Of a stretch of 64,000 nucleotides of DNA, positions 56,558-64,000 are shown piece by piece. Within the stretch, counting starts at the first letter, position 1; every line of letters begins with the position of its first letter. The DNA is from Synechococcus sp. UW69 (GTDB taxonomy: Bacteria; Cyanobacteriota; Cyanobacteriia; PCC-6307; Cyanobiaceae). The notes below the pieces were generated by a model. That model was given only the letters and a program-made list of their open reading frames with translations, was not told the origin of the DNA and ran no database searches. Made by a program: the position numbers and the translations under genes. The stretch is from assembly GCF_900474185.1 (NCBI RefSeq), contig NZ_UCNW01000008.1, positions 620,001 through 684,000 on the forward strand, read 5' to 3'.

Positions 56558-58387
56558 TCAGAAACGCTCAGGACGCGGTTCCCGCCAGTCGGCATCGACC
56601 CCATCGGCCTTCAGGGTTTGTGCCCGTTGCTCAAGGCGACTGCGGTCCAGACGCCACACGTCGTAAATCCCAATGCGTCCCAGCCGCTCAGGTTGCAGGT
56701 CGCTCCAGTGATCACGTTGTGCCGTCCCGCGATCGATCAGCACCAGCACGGTGCTGGATGCACCTGGGCTGCCGAGGGGGTATCCCCGCCATCCCCGCCG
56801 CTGTTCATGGGCCAGGCGATCCGCAATGTTGACCAGGGCGCCATCGGATTGCCCCTCATACAAGATCACCTGTCTTGTGTAGAAGTGCAGCGAAGGCTTC
56901 ATGGCGCCAACCATGGCCATTGGTTCTCCGCTGCGCTGTTGCGACAGCATTAATGCTGCAGCGTCGCGGACCGGACGCTGACGCAGACGGTCTGCAAGTT
57001 CGGCAATCGGCACCAGAGCCGTGAGGTGAAAGCCCAGCAGGCAGGCCTGCATGGCCAGCAACGCCTGACCAGCGGAGCGTCGCTGCAGCAGCAGCAACGT
57101 CCCAAGAGTTGCTGCTGCACTGAACCAGATGGCGGCATGCCCCAAAAGACCACTGGCCAACAGATCCACCGACAACGTCGGCATCTCTGGATCGTCGATC
57201 AGCGGAACCCAGAGCGATCCCAGCCAAAAGCCACCAGCCAGGACGGCGATCAGAGCCAGGCTGGTGCCCCAGGCCAGCCGTTGCCAACGCGATGAGCCCA
57301 GCGTGGCCTGGGCCACCAGGAGGGCCGCCGCAGGGGTGGCGGGCAACCAATAACTCGGCAATTTTGTGGCTGCTGTGGTGAACAGCAGCAGAACCGCCAA
57401 CAGCCAACAGGCAGCGAATTGCTGCAATGAATCCTCCGGTGCAATCCGCGATCGAGGCACCCGCGCCAGCCCCAACAACAGGTATGGCGTGAAGGGCAGC
57501 GCAGCCACGAGCATTACCGGGCCGAAAAACCACCAAGGCTGGAGGTGATCATTCACCACGGACGTGAACCGTTGAAGATTGTGGTAGCCGAAAAAGCTGT
57601 CCCAGAAAGGCTGTCCTTCCACCAGCAGCTCTAGGACGTACCAGGGAAGACTGATCAGGGCCGTCAGCAGCAACCCAGGCAACGGTCGCAGCCTCTGCCA
57701 GGGTTGAACGAGATCCCGTCGCAACGCTGCGAACATCAGCAGAGCGAGTCCTGAAAGCACAACAGCGACCGGCCCCTTGGCCAGAACCGCGAAACCGAGG
57801 ATCACCCAAGCCGGCCACCACGCCACCTCTTGAGGGGCGGCAAAACGACGCCACTGCAGCAACAGGCTGAGACCCAGCAGGCCACACAGCAGGGCATCAC
57901 TCACCGCGGTGCGGCTCCAGACGAGCACCAGGGGCGAGAAGGCAAATGCCAGCGATGCAATCAGAGCTGTACAGCGGGGACGCGCATCACCGGGGAACGG
58001 CCAGCGCAGCAAGGTATCGGCGATGCCAAGCATCAGCCCGACCGTGGCCAAGGCGGAAGGAAGTCGTGCCGCCCAACTTCCGAGAGGATCCCAAACTTCA
58101 CGTCCGGGGAGGGCGTAACCGAACCCCATCAGCCAGTACACCAGGGGCGGTTTATCGAAACGAGGCAAGCCGTTGACCCGAGGCGTCAGCCAGTCGCCGG
58201 TGTCGGCCATGGCCCGCCCCGCTGCGGCGAATAATGGCGGTGTTTCATCCACGACGCCGGTGGATCCCAGCCCCCAGAGCGTGATCACGAGTCCCAGGGC
58301 CAGAACAAACGCCAGAACCTGGTGTCGCTGTCGTCCTGAAACATTGACCGACAAGGAACTCTCAGCGCCTGGAGGTGATGCTGACAT
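56558..58387 (-). CDS. ArnT/PMT-like membrane glycosyltransferase
   Basis: 609 aa with about 11-12 membrane segments. The GT-C pattern is visible as GVVDETPPLFAAAGRAMADTG (with the conserved acidic residue after the first helix) and LPRFDKPPLVYWLMGFGY, which is shared with ArnT and PMT enzymes. A soluble C-terminal region follows. It probably transfers a lipid-linked sugar outside the membrane. The start overlaps the GT4 gene by 26 bp. Confidence 0.88.
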   Translation of the reverse strand: MSASPPGAESSLSVNVSGRQRHQVLAFVLALGLVITLWGLGSTGVVDETPPLFAAAGRAMADTGDWLTPRVNGLPRFDKPPLVYWLMGFGYALPGREVWDPLGSWAARLPSALATVGLMLGIADTLLRWPFPGDARPRCTALIASLAFAFSPLVLVWSRTAVSDALLCGLLGLSLLLQWRRFAAPQEVAWWPAWVILGFAVLAKGPVAVVLSGLALLMFAALRRDLVQPWQRLRPLPGLLLTALISLPWYVLELLVEGQPFWDSFFGYHNLQRFTSVVNDHLQPWWFFGPVMLVAALPFTPYLLLGLARVPRSRIAPEDSLQQFAACWLLAVLLLFTTAATKLPSYWLPATPAAALLVAQATLGSSRWQRLAWGTSLALIAVLAGGFWLGSLWVPLIDDPEMPTLSVDLLASGLLGHAAIWFSAAATLGTLLLLQRRSAGQALLAMQACLLGFHLTALVPIAELADRLRQRPVRDAAALMLSQQRSGEPMAMVGAMKPSLHFYTRQVILYEGQSDGALVNIADRLAHEQRRGWRGYPLGSPGASSTVLVLIDRGTAQRDHWSDLQPERLGRIGIYDVWRLDRSRLEQRAQTLKADGVDADWREPRPERF

Positions 58388-59471
58388 CCGCCATCAGTCC
58401 TGTTCGAATCCAGGCTTCAACACGCTGGCTAAAGACCTCGCAGGAGGCATGGGCCTCAGCCCAGCTGCGGCAGGCGGAGCGCTCAATTCTTCCGACATGT
58501 CGCAAGGCCTCCGTAAGAGCGTCAACATCGTCGGGAGGAACCAGCCAGCCCGTGCGGCCTGAACAGATCAGTTCCCCCGGTCCGCCGCGGTCATAGGCGA
58601 CAACCGGAACACCACAGGCCAGGGCCTCCACCACAACATTGCCGTAGGCCTCATTCCATTTCGGTGTGTTGACCAGAGCGCGGCAGCGCCCCAACTCCTG
58701 CTGAAGCTCTGTGGTAGATCGAAAACCGCGCCAATCGATCGTGCCTTCAGGAACACTCGCTTGCACCTGCCGGGCGTAGACCTCATCCTCTCGCAACCCC
58801 CAAACAAGAAGCTGTTCTCCCAGGGCAGCGGCCGCAGCAGCCGCATCCTCCAGCCCCTTTTCCGGAGCGATGCGCCCCGCCCAGCCCAGGGGGCCATTCG
58901 TCTGCGTCTGAAAGGTGTAGTTGGCCAAGTCAAATCCGTTGCCCACAACATTGGCGGGAGCTGGCAGCTGAAAATCAGCGGCCTGGCGTTGCGTATGGAA
59001 AGCGAGGCGGTGCGGGTCCCAGTCGGCGACGGCTTCGATCACATCGCGCATCACCGCAGCCACATCCCCCATGCTGATGAGATGAAAGAGCTTGGCGCTG
59101 ACCCGTTGCGTCAGCCAGATCGGCAGCCAGTCGTAGCCACCGTTGATCACGGCATCGGCTGATTGACCTGCATCGAGGGCGGTCTCCCAAAGAGCAGGCA
59201 AAAGACCGTTGCGGGGAATCTCGACCGGTGCAAGCTCTGCGACGTGCTGCCAGCTCGGCTGATTCACACCCTCCACCTCCAGCAACTCAACACCGCTGCA
59301 ATCGTCGGGAAGTGTTGAGCCTTTGGCGGCCACAACGGTAAGCCTGTGACCACGCCTTACTAGCCCCTGAACCAGCGATCGCAGGGTGAGCTCCACACCA
59401 CCTCCCTCGCCACTGCCGAGGGCCCCGATAGGCGTGTTGACAACGACGAGATGGAGCGGAGCAGCCGTCAT
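58362..59471 (-). CDS. Glycosyltransferase family 4
   Basis: 369 aa from ATG 59471, which overlaps the DMT transporter stop (ATGA). GT-B fold: GSGEGGGVELTLRSLVQGL, GWAGRIAPEKGL, and the donor-binding NEAYGNVVVEALACGVPVVAYDRGG with the E-x7-E pair. It likely acts on a lipid- or surface-linked sugar together with the ArnT-like gene downstream. Confidence 0.9.
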   Translation of the reverse strand: MTAAPLHLVVVNTPIGALGSGEGGGVELTLRSLVQGLVRRGHRLTVVAAKGSTLPDDCSGVELLEVEGVNQPSWQHVAELAPVEIPRNGLLPALWETALDAGQSADAVINGGYDWLPIWLTQRVSAKLFHLISMGDVAAVMRDVIEAVADWDPHRLAFHTQRQAADFQLPAPANVVGNGFDLANYTFQTQTNGPLGWAGRIAPEKGLEDAAAAAAALGEQLLVWGLREDEVYARQVQASVPEGTIDWRGFRSTTELQQELGRCRALVNTPKWNEAYGNVVVEALACGVPVVAYDRGGPGELICSGRTGWLVPPDDVDALTEALRHVGRIERSACRSWAEAHASCEVFSQRVEAWIRTGLMADVSITSRR

Positions 59472-60409
59472 GAAGAGGCGTCCGTGATCGACAGCGGCTC
59501 CCAGATTCTTCGCCTTTGACTCACGAAGATCACCGACGCCAGCACCATCACAACACCAATCCACTGGAGCAGATCAAGGCGCTCGCCCAGCAACCAACCT
59601 CCGGTAGCCAGCGCGAAAACCGGTGTCAGGAATCCCAGGCTGCTGAAACTGGTGAGATCGCGTTGATTGGCGAACCAGAAGAACAGCCCATAGGCCAAAG
59701 CGCTTCCGAGAAGGCTCGCGTAGCCCATACGCGTCCAGTCTGTTGCCGTCCAGGCCAGACCAGCATCAGTTCGCTGCAGGGCATGGACCAAAAGCAGAGG
59801 AAGTCCCCCCAGCAACATGTGCCATGCCGTCACGGTGACCGGATCGCTGTGGCGTGAGGCAAAGCGAATCAACACCGTTCCAGCGGCCATGGCGACGGCC
59901 GCCAGCAACATCCAGCCCTCGCCGGGCTGAAACAGCTGCTGCACCAATGGCGGGTCAGCCAGCAGCCACCAGTGACCCAGCAGCTCAGCGGGCAAACCGA
60001 TGCAGACGATGCCTGCCAGACCAATGGCCAGCCCCATCCAGCCGATGGGATTGATCGACTCCGTGAACAGAACGCGAGCCATCAAGGCCACCAGCAGAGG
60101 CTGGCAATCAATCAAGACAGAACCGAGACCCGCACCAGTCCCCTCCAACCCCCGCGCCAAAAGCCCTTGAAACAAGGTGGCATCCACCAAGGTGAACAGG
60201 ACGAACCAAACCATGTCGCGCGAATCGATCGTCAGGCCACGACCGGTGCACTGCCCCCAGAGCAGAAGGGCCAAACCTGCTGGGACCAGTCGCAAGCCAG
60301 CGACAAGCCATGGGCCAGCGCTATCGAGCAAAGGAGCCATGGCAGTCATGGCGGTTCCCCAGAGCGCAAAGGGCAGCACCATCAGAAACCAGAGTCGCAG
60401 TGACGGCAT
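59468..60409 (-). CDS. EamA/DMT-family transporter
   Basis: 313 aa with ten hydrophobic segments and two EamA repeats (MVLPFALWGTAM, ALLDSAGPWLVAGLRLVPAGLALLL; second half VLIRFASRHS, GSALAYGLFFWFANQR). These are drug/metabolite transporters of unknown substrate. It is the first gene of the operon with GT4 and ArnT-like genes and diverges from sppA by about 40 nt. Confidence 0.9.
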   Translation of the reverse strand: MPSLRLWFLMVLPFALWGTAMTAMAPLLDSAGPWLVAGLRLVPAGLALLLWGQCTGRGLTIDSRDMVWFVLFTLVDATLFQGLLARGLEGTGAGLGSVLIDCQPLLVALMARVLFTESINPIGWMGLAIGLAGIVCIGLPAELLGHWWLLADPPLVQQLFQPGEGWMLLAAVAMAAGTVLIRFASRHSDPVTVTAWHMLLGGLPLLLVHALQRTDAGLAWTATDWTRMGYASLLGSALAYGLFFWFANQRDLTSFSSLGFLTPVFALATGGWLLGERLDLLQWIGVVMVLASVIFVSQRRRIWEPLSITDASS

Positions 60410-60447
60410 GAATGGGCGCTTGGGTGCTCTTTTTAAGATCTGGAGTG

Positions 60448-61275
60448 ATGCAGATGCGCAACATGTTCTGGCCCTGGCGGCGCAAATCCCGACGACGAAT
60501 GGCTCGCATCGTTGTTGACGGCCCCATTACGGGTGCCACCCGGCAGCGGGTGTTGAAAGCTCTGCGGGAGGTGAAGCAGAGGGAATTTCCAGCCTTGCTG
60601 CTGCGAATTGACAGCCCAGGCGGCACGGTTGGAGACAGCCAGGAAATTCATGCGGCCCTCCTCCGGCTCAGAGAACAGGGCTGTCGCGTGGTGGCCAGCT
60701 TTGGCAACATCTCCGCCTCCGGTGGTGTCTACATCGGCGTCGCAGCGGAGAAGATCGTTGCCAATCCAGGCACGATCACCGGTTCAATCGGTGTGATCCT
60801 GCGGGGAAACGACCTCTCCAAGGTGTTCGAACGGATTGGAATTCGCTTCGACACAGTGAAGAGTGGTCCGTTCAAGGACATCCTTTCCCCTGATCGCCCG
60901 CTCAGCGATGCGGAACGCGCTCTGCTTCAGGAACTCATCGACAGCAGTTATGGCCAATTTGTGGGCGTTGTGGCGAAGGGGCGAAACCTTGAGGTGGAGA
61001 CGGTGAAGCGTTTCGCCGATGGACGGGTGTTCAGCGGTGAACAGGCGCAGGCCCTGGGATTGGTTGATGAACTCGGGGACGAAGACCATGCCCGGCGCCT
61101 CGCGGCGAAGCTGGCAGAGCTCGACGAGGACGACATCCGTCCCGTCACCCTGGGCAAACAACGCCGAAAACTAAGCGGTCTGCTGCCGGGATCCCAGCTC
61201 TTGCATCAACTTCAGCAGCGCCTGTCGCTCGAGTTGATGGGAAGCGGTCAGGTGCTCTGGCTTTACCGCCCATGA
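60448..61275 (+). CDS. sppA: S49 family signal peptide peptidase SppA
   Basis: 275 aa from ATG 60448 (GTG 60445 and ATG 60454 are alternatives). It has LLLRIDSPGGTVGDSQEI, the nucleophile Ser in GNISASGGVYIG, TGSIGVI and the Lys in DTVKSGPFKDIL, giving the Ser-Lys dyad of the short SppA form. It removes leftover signal peptides from membranes. The frame ends 1 nt within aroH (ATGA overlap). Confidence 0.92.
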   Translation: MQMRNMFWPWRRKSRRRMARIVVDGPITGATRQRVLKALREVKQREFPALLLRIDSPGGTVGDSQEIHAALLRLREQGCRVVASFGNISASGGVYIGVAAEKIVANPGTITGSIGVILRGNDLSKVFERIGIRFDTVKSGPFKDILSPDRPLSDAERALLQELIDSSYGQFVGVVAKGRNLEVETVKRFADGRVFSGEQAQALGLVDELGDEDHARRLAAKLAELDEDDIRPVTLGKQRRKLSGLLPGSQLLHQLQQRLSLELMGSGQVLWLYRP

Positions 61276-61655
61276 CCAGCTCTCCCCTCGTTCTGAGAGG
61301 CCTGCGTGGGGCCACCACCTGCACGGAGAACAGCACGGACGCCATCAAAGCCGCTGTGAGCGCGTTGATGGACGCCCTGGTGGATCGCAATGGGCTAACC
61401 CCAGACCAGTTGGTGTCAGTGACCTTCTCGGTTACGGCCGACCTGGACGCCTGCTTCCCAGCCGCCATCGCCCGGCGACGCCCCGGCTGGGACACGGTGG
61501 CCTTGCTCGACTGCCAACAAATGGCCGTCCAAGGAGATCTCCCTCGCTGCATCCGTGTTCTGGCCCACGCCTGGATCCCTCAGGACCAGACACCCATGCA
61601 CCCCTATCAAGGCGACGCACAGCGGCTACGACCAGATAGATCTGGTCACAACTGA
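61272..61655 (+). CDS. aroH: Chorismate mutase (AroH type)
   Basis: 127 aa. LRGLRGATTC at the start and PRCIRVLAHA later give two of the Arg ligands of the AroH fold. At the position of the catalytic Cys75/Glu78 of Bacillus subtilis AroH, this protein reads DCQQMAV, so Glu78 appears as Gln and Cys75 as Asp by my alignment. It converts chorismate to prephenate. It overlaps sppA by 4 bp. Confidence 0.88.
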   Translation: MTSSPLVLRGLRGATTCTENSTDAIKAAVSALMDALVDRNGLTPDQLVSVTFSVTADLDACFPAAIARRRPGWDTVALLDCQQMAVQGDLPRCIRVLAHAWIPQDQTPMHPYQGDAQRLRPDRSGHN

Positions 61656-61731
61656 CAGATCACCCTCCGGCCCCTGAATTCACCGCCCAGCGATTGGACT
61701 CAGGAGAATCCCATTTAACGAGACGTTTCCT

Positions 61732-62307
61732 ATGGCCCGTTCCACTACAAGACGTTTGCTCGCTGGAGCCGGCACTGCAGCGGCCCTGCTGATTGGCTCA
61801 ACTCTGACCGGCATTTCAGAGCAGACCGCGAGCGCACAGGGCACTCCTGGCCTGATGGAATTCCGCTGGGACACGGACCGCGACTACCGCAAGCTGTACT
61901 ACTACCAGACCTCCAACATCGAGAGCGACCGCTCTGAATGGTTTCTGACCTTGCGTGAAAAGGACCGCAAGACAGCGATCCTCAAACTCACCGTCACCGT
62001 GCCGGACTACTTCGACTCCAAGCTGAAACCCCACCGCATGCGCCTGTGCCGTACCACCGTTGGCGGCATGATGAGCCGGAGCAAGTGCCTCGAAGAGATC
62101 CCAGCCGTCATCCAGGTCAACGAAGACCAGACAGCGATTGAAGTCTTCCCCGACACACCGCTGCCTTCAGACGGCGACTACTCGCTTTCCATCAAGTTGT
62201 TCAATCCCCAGGGGAAGCGCATGTATCAGTTCAACGCCCTGGTGCAGGCTCCCGGAGATGTGCCGATGTCCGGCTACCGCGGCAGCTGGCTGATTGATGT
62301 GGACTGA
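61732..62307 (+). CDS. DUF2808 family exported protein
   Basis: 191 aa with a cleavable signal (LLAGAGTAAALLIGSTL, cut after ASA). The body has EFRWDTDRDYRKLYYYQ, TVTVPDYFDSKLKP, and a Cys pair in RLCRTT and SKCLEEIP, typical of DUF2808. The function is unknown; it should sit in the periplasm or lumen. It lies before rpmH and may share its promoter region. Confidence 0.88.
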   Translation: MARSTTRRLLAGAGTAAALLIGSTLTGISEQTASAQGTPGLMEFRWDTDRDYRKLYYYQTSNIESDRSEWFLTLREKDRKTAILKLTVTVPDYFDSKLKPHRMRLCRTTVGGMMSRSKCLEEIPAVIQVNEDQTAIEVFPDTPLPSDGDYSLSIKLFNPQGKRMYQFNALVQAPGDVPMSGYRGSWLIDVD

Positions 62308-62311
62308 CTGA

Positions 62312-62317
62312 TAAAAT
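62312..62317 (+). promoter_or_regulatory. Possible -10 box of the rpmH operon
   Basis: TAAAAT at 62312-62317, 37 nt before rpmH, within ATAAAATCCC. No matching -35 was found at standard spacing (TTGATG at 62294 is only 12 bp upstream). Confidence 0.35.
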
Positions 62318-62353
62318 CCCAGATTCAGATCGGCCGGTAGCCAGGAGACGTCC

Positions 62354-62491
62354 ATGACTAAGCGCACCCTCGGAGGAACAAGCCGCAAGAGGAAGCGCGT
62401 CTCGGGTTTCCGTGTACGCATGCGCTCCCACACCGGCCGTCGCGTGATCCGTACACGTCGCAAACGCGGCCGCGCTCGTCTCGCAGCCTGA
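62354..62491 (+). CDS. rpmH: 50S ribosomal protein L34
   Basis: 45 aa, very basic: [19 protein letters not shown] at the start and [11 protein letters not shown] at the end. A GGAG lies 9 bases before ATG. It is followed by rnpA after 61 nt, the typical bacterial order rpmH-rnpA. Confidence 0.97.
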   Translation: MTKRTLGGTSRKRKRVSGFRVRMRSHTGRRVIRTRRKRGRARLAA

Positions 62492-62552
62492 TCTTTGGGG
62501 ATGAATCCAGGGGGTTCATCCCGTCTTCGAGCCCACTCAACAGGATTGGTTG

Positions 62553-62939
62553 ATGGTCCTTCCCGCCTCCATGCGATTGCGCGGGCATCGATGCTTCAAC
62601 CGCTTGCACCGATCCTCAAAGCGCCAACACGGAACCTTGATGGTTCTGCGCGTTGCCGCAGGAGACTCCAATCTGCTTCGTCGAGAGCTGCGGGGCATCC
62701 AGGATCAGTCCTGCCGCTGCGCTCTGGTGATCAGCAGCAAGGTGAGCAAGCGCGCCGTCAAGCGAAACCGTCTCAGGCGACTTCTGCACACGCACCTGCG
62801 TCGACGTTTCGAACGACGTAGCGATCTGGCAGGGCGCTGGCTTTTGATCAGCCTTCGTCCGGAAGCCGCGGAAGCCGAACCCACACAGTTGCTCGAAGAA
62901 TGCGACAGTCTTCTGAGAAGCGCCGGACTGGATCCATGA
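62553..62939 (+). CDS. rnpA: Ribonuclease P protein component
   Basis: 128 aa from ATG 62553. The RNR motif region is KVSKRAVKRNRLRRLLHTHLR, preceded by LVISSK. The N-terminal RLRGHRCFNRLHR is the usual start (the family typically begins with a basic helix). It binds RNase P RNA for tRNA 5' maturation. The stop overlaps the PH gene start (ATGA). Confidence 0.94.
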   Translation: MVLPASMRLRGHRCFNRLHRSSKRQHGTLMVLRVAAGDSNLLRRELRGIQDQSCRCALVISSKVSKRAVKRNRLRRLLHTHLRRRFERRSDLAGRWLLISLRPEAAEAEPTQLLEECDSLLRSAGLDP

Positions 62940-63343
62940 CCAGCATTCAGGAAGATGTCCACTACGACGGTGGACCAGCCCGCGGAGACCTGATCTTCAA
63001 CATTCTGCTCGGCTTCACGCTGATCGGTCTTCCCTTCACCATCGGCGCCGTTGTGCGTGCCCTGTGGCTGCGCTTCCGCATCACCAGTCGCCGGATCTCG
63101 GTGACGGGCGGCTGGATGGGAAAAGACAAAACCCAAGTGGTTTATTCCCAGATCACCGAGGTCCGCACCGTTCCCAGAGGCTTTGGCGCCTGGGGAGACA
63201 TGGTGTTGGTTCTCCAGGATGGCGCCAGGCTCGAAATGCGCTCGATGCCTCGTTTCCGGGAGGTGGAGGCCTACATCCTCGAGCGAATCAGCAGCCGGGC
63301 TGCAAATGCCCAGCAGAAATCGACTGAAGGTTTCGCCGCCTGA
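62936..63343 (+). CDS. PH-domain (bPH_2) membrane protein
   Basis: 135 aa from ATG 62936. Two short hydrophobic stretches (about 20-45) are followed by a bacterial PH-like domain: [50 protein letters not shown]. It sits between rnpA and yidC, the standard cyanobacterial order. It is presumably membrane-associated; no function is known. Confidence 0.85.
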   Translation: MTSIQEDVHYDGGPARGDLIFNILLGFTLIGLPFTIGAVVRALWLRFRITSRRISVTGGWMGKDKTQVVYSQITEVRTVPRGFGAWGDMVLVLQDGARLEMRSMPRFREVEAYILERISSRAANAQQKSTEGFAA

Positions 63344-63399
63344 GTGCAGCTGTTCATGCACACTGGCCTCACAACGTCCCGCCCCCCCGTTTCTTCAAC

Positions 63400-64000
63400 G
63401 TGATCGGATACATCTCCGACAACCTGCTGATTCCAATCCTGGACTTCTTCTACGGATTGGTGCCCAGCTATGGCTTGGCCATCGTCGCCCTCACTCTCGT
63501 CATTCGGATCGCGCTCTATCCCCTGAGCGCAGGATCGATTCGCAGCGCCCGGCGCATGCGTATCGCTCAGCCCGTGATTCAGAAACGACAGGCTGAAATC
63601 AAGAGCCGGTTTGCCAACAACCCTCAGAAGCAGCAAGAGGAACTGGGCAATGTGATGAAGGAGTTCGGCAGCCCCCTGGCGGGATGTCTGCCGCTGTTGG
63701 TGCAGATGCCGATCCTGTTCGCTTTGTTTGCAACGCTGCGGGGTTCGCCGTTCGCGGACGTCCCGTACACCTTGAACATGAAGGTGATGCCGGCGGACCA
63801 GATCGCTGCGGTTGAACCCAAGCCGTTCAACAGCGCCAGCCATTCGATCTTCATTAGCGAAACCGACCACGTTCCGGTGATTGCCAGCCTGCCCCGGGGC
63901 ACAAAAATCGGCGTTGGCGACAGTGCCATGGTGAACCTTCACACGAAGGATGGTCGAGCCTTCAGTGACGTTCTCACCGGCGTTGAAAACTCTGGACGCT
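63400..64000 (+). CDS. yidC: Membrane protein insertase YidC/Oxa1, 5' part
   Basis: Starts at GTG 63400 and is cut by the window end after about 200 codons. An N-terminal helix ([19 protein letters not shown]) and the family core [41 protein letters not shown] and [19 protein letters not shown] are present. Inserts membrane proteins, with or without SecYEG. The cytoplasmic Arg in the hydrophilic groove is probably in the IRIALYPL segment. A long insertion follows the third segment in this lineage. Confidence 0.95.
   Translation, partial: MIGYISDNLLIPILDFFYGLVPSYGLAIVALTLVIRIALYPLSAGSIRSARRMRIAQPVIQKRQAEIKSRFANNPQKQQEELGNVMKEFGSPLAGCLPLLVQMPILFALFATLRGSPFADVPYTLNMKVMPADQIAAVEPKPFNSASHSIFISETDHVPVIASLPRGTKIGVGDSAMVNLHTKDGRAFSDVLTGVENSGR

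Overview
The window looks like core chromosome of a marine unicellular cyanobacterium, most likely Synechococcus (marine picocyanobacterial type). The evidence is photosystem I genes psaF-psaJ, the cytochrome b6f genes petC-petA, ndhB, a high-light-inducible protein, Vipp1, a cyAbrB regulator, a monocistronic groEL, thylakoid-type cytochrome c oxidase, and many short cyanobacteria-specific proteins in a compact, fairly GC-rich genome. No insertion sequence, prophage, integrase, CRISPR array or toxin-antitoxin pair was seen. No gene-free stretch exceeds 300 bases; the longest are 4559-4775 and 34737-34938.

Layout. 1-9.4 kb: DprA-like fragment, BioD/DRTGG protein and EbsA-like protein (minus); an SDR; map; rplS; tRNA-Trp; a tiny conserved protein; tRNA-Asp running into gltX; then a minus operon wecB-DUF1643-81 aa ORF-CPA1 antiporter. 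9.5-20.6 kb: pilT, hli-tsaD, psaF-psaJ with a terminator, gmk, rqcH, tatC, DUF3067, petC-petA-lgt-cobM, tRNA-Val, a RodZ-like gene. 20.5-29.5 kb: ppx, ubiA-ldcA, ispD, GT9-like gene, K+ channel, fabG, a 58 aa membrane ORF, groEL. 29.5-38.5 kb: a minus operon ctaA-ctaB-ABC ATPase-ABC permease-acidic repeat protein-nanE, divergent from coxB-coxA-coxC, then cyAbrB. 38.4-46.8 kb: ribE, a bifunctional-nuclease-domain gene, a ferredoxin-type aldo/keto reductase, and a tightly overlapping minus operon topA-lipoprotein-DUF2232-TIGR00303-Tat lipoprotein. 46.9-55.9 kb: ndhB and a lone ABC ATPase, two response regulators, a histidine kinase, a PAS protein, an M23 peptidase, trxA-aminotransferase-birA, vipp1. 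56-64 kb: DciA-like gene, a membrane/sugar minus operon (DMT transporter, GT4, ArnT-like), sppA-aroH, DUF2808, and rpmH-rnpA-PH-yidC (yidC cut by the window end).

Themes. Electron transport is represented by photosystem I, b6f, NDH-1 and aa3 oxidase with its heme A pathway. Envelope biogenesis is represented by lgt, ldcA, tatC, yidC, vipp1, M23, WecB and glycosyltransferases. Translation and quality control genes are rplS, rpmH, rnpA, tsaD, gltX, map, rqcH and groEL.

Most notable: (i) an acidic protein built on seven 36-bp tandem repeats, six of them identical, inside the heme-A/ABC operon; (ii) a perfect 11-bp terminator-like hairpin with a T run lying inside the first codons of lgt, just after petA; (iii) frequent 3' overlaps between convergent genes, including a histidine kinase and response regulator overlapping by 59 bp; (iv) tRNA-Asp 21 nt before gltX. 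I found no clearly new multi-gene system. The ctaAB-ABC-repeat protein-nanE unit is the best candidate for undescribed biology.
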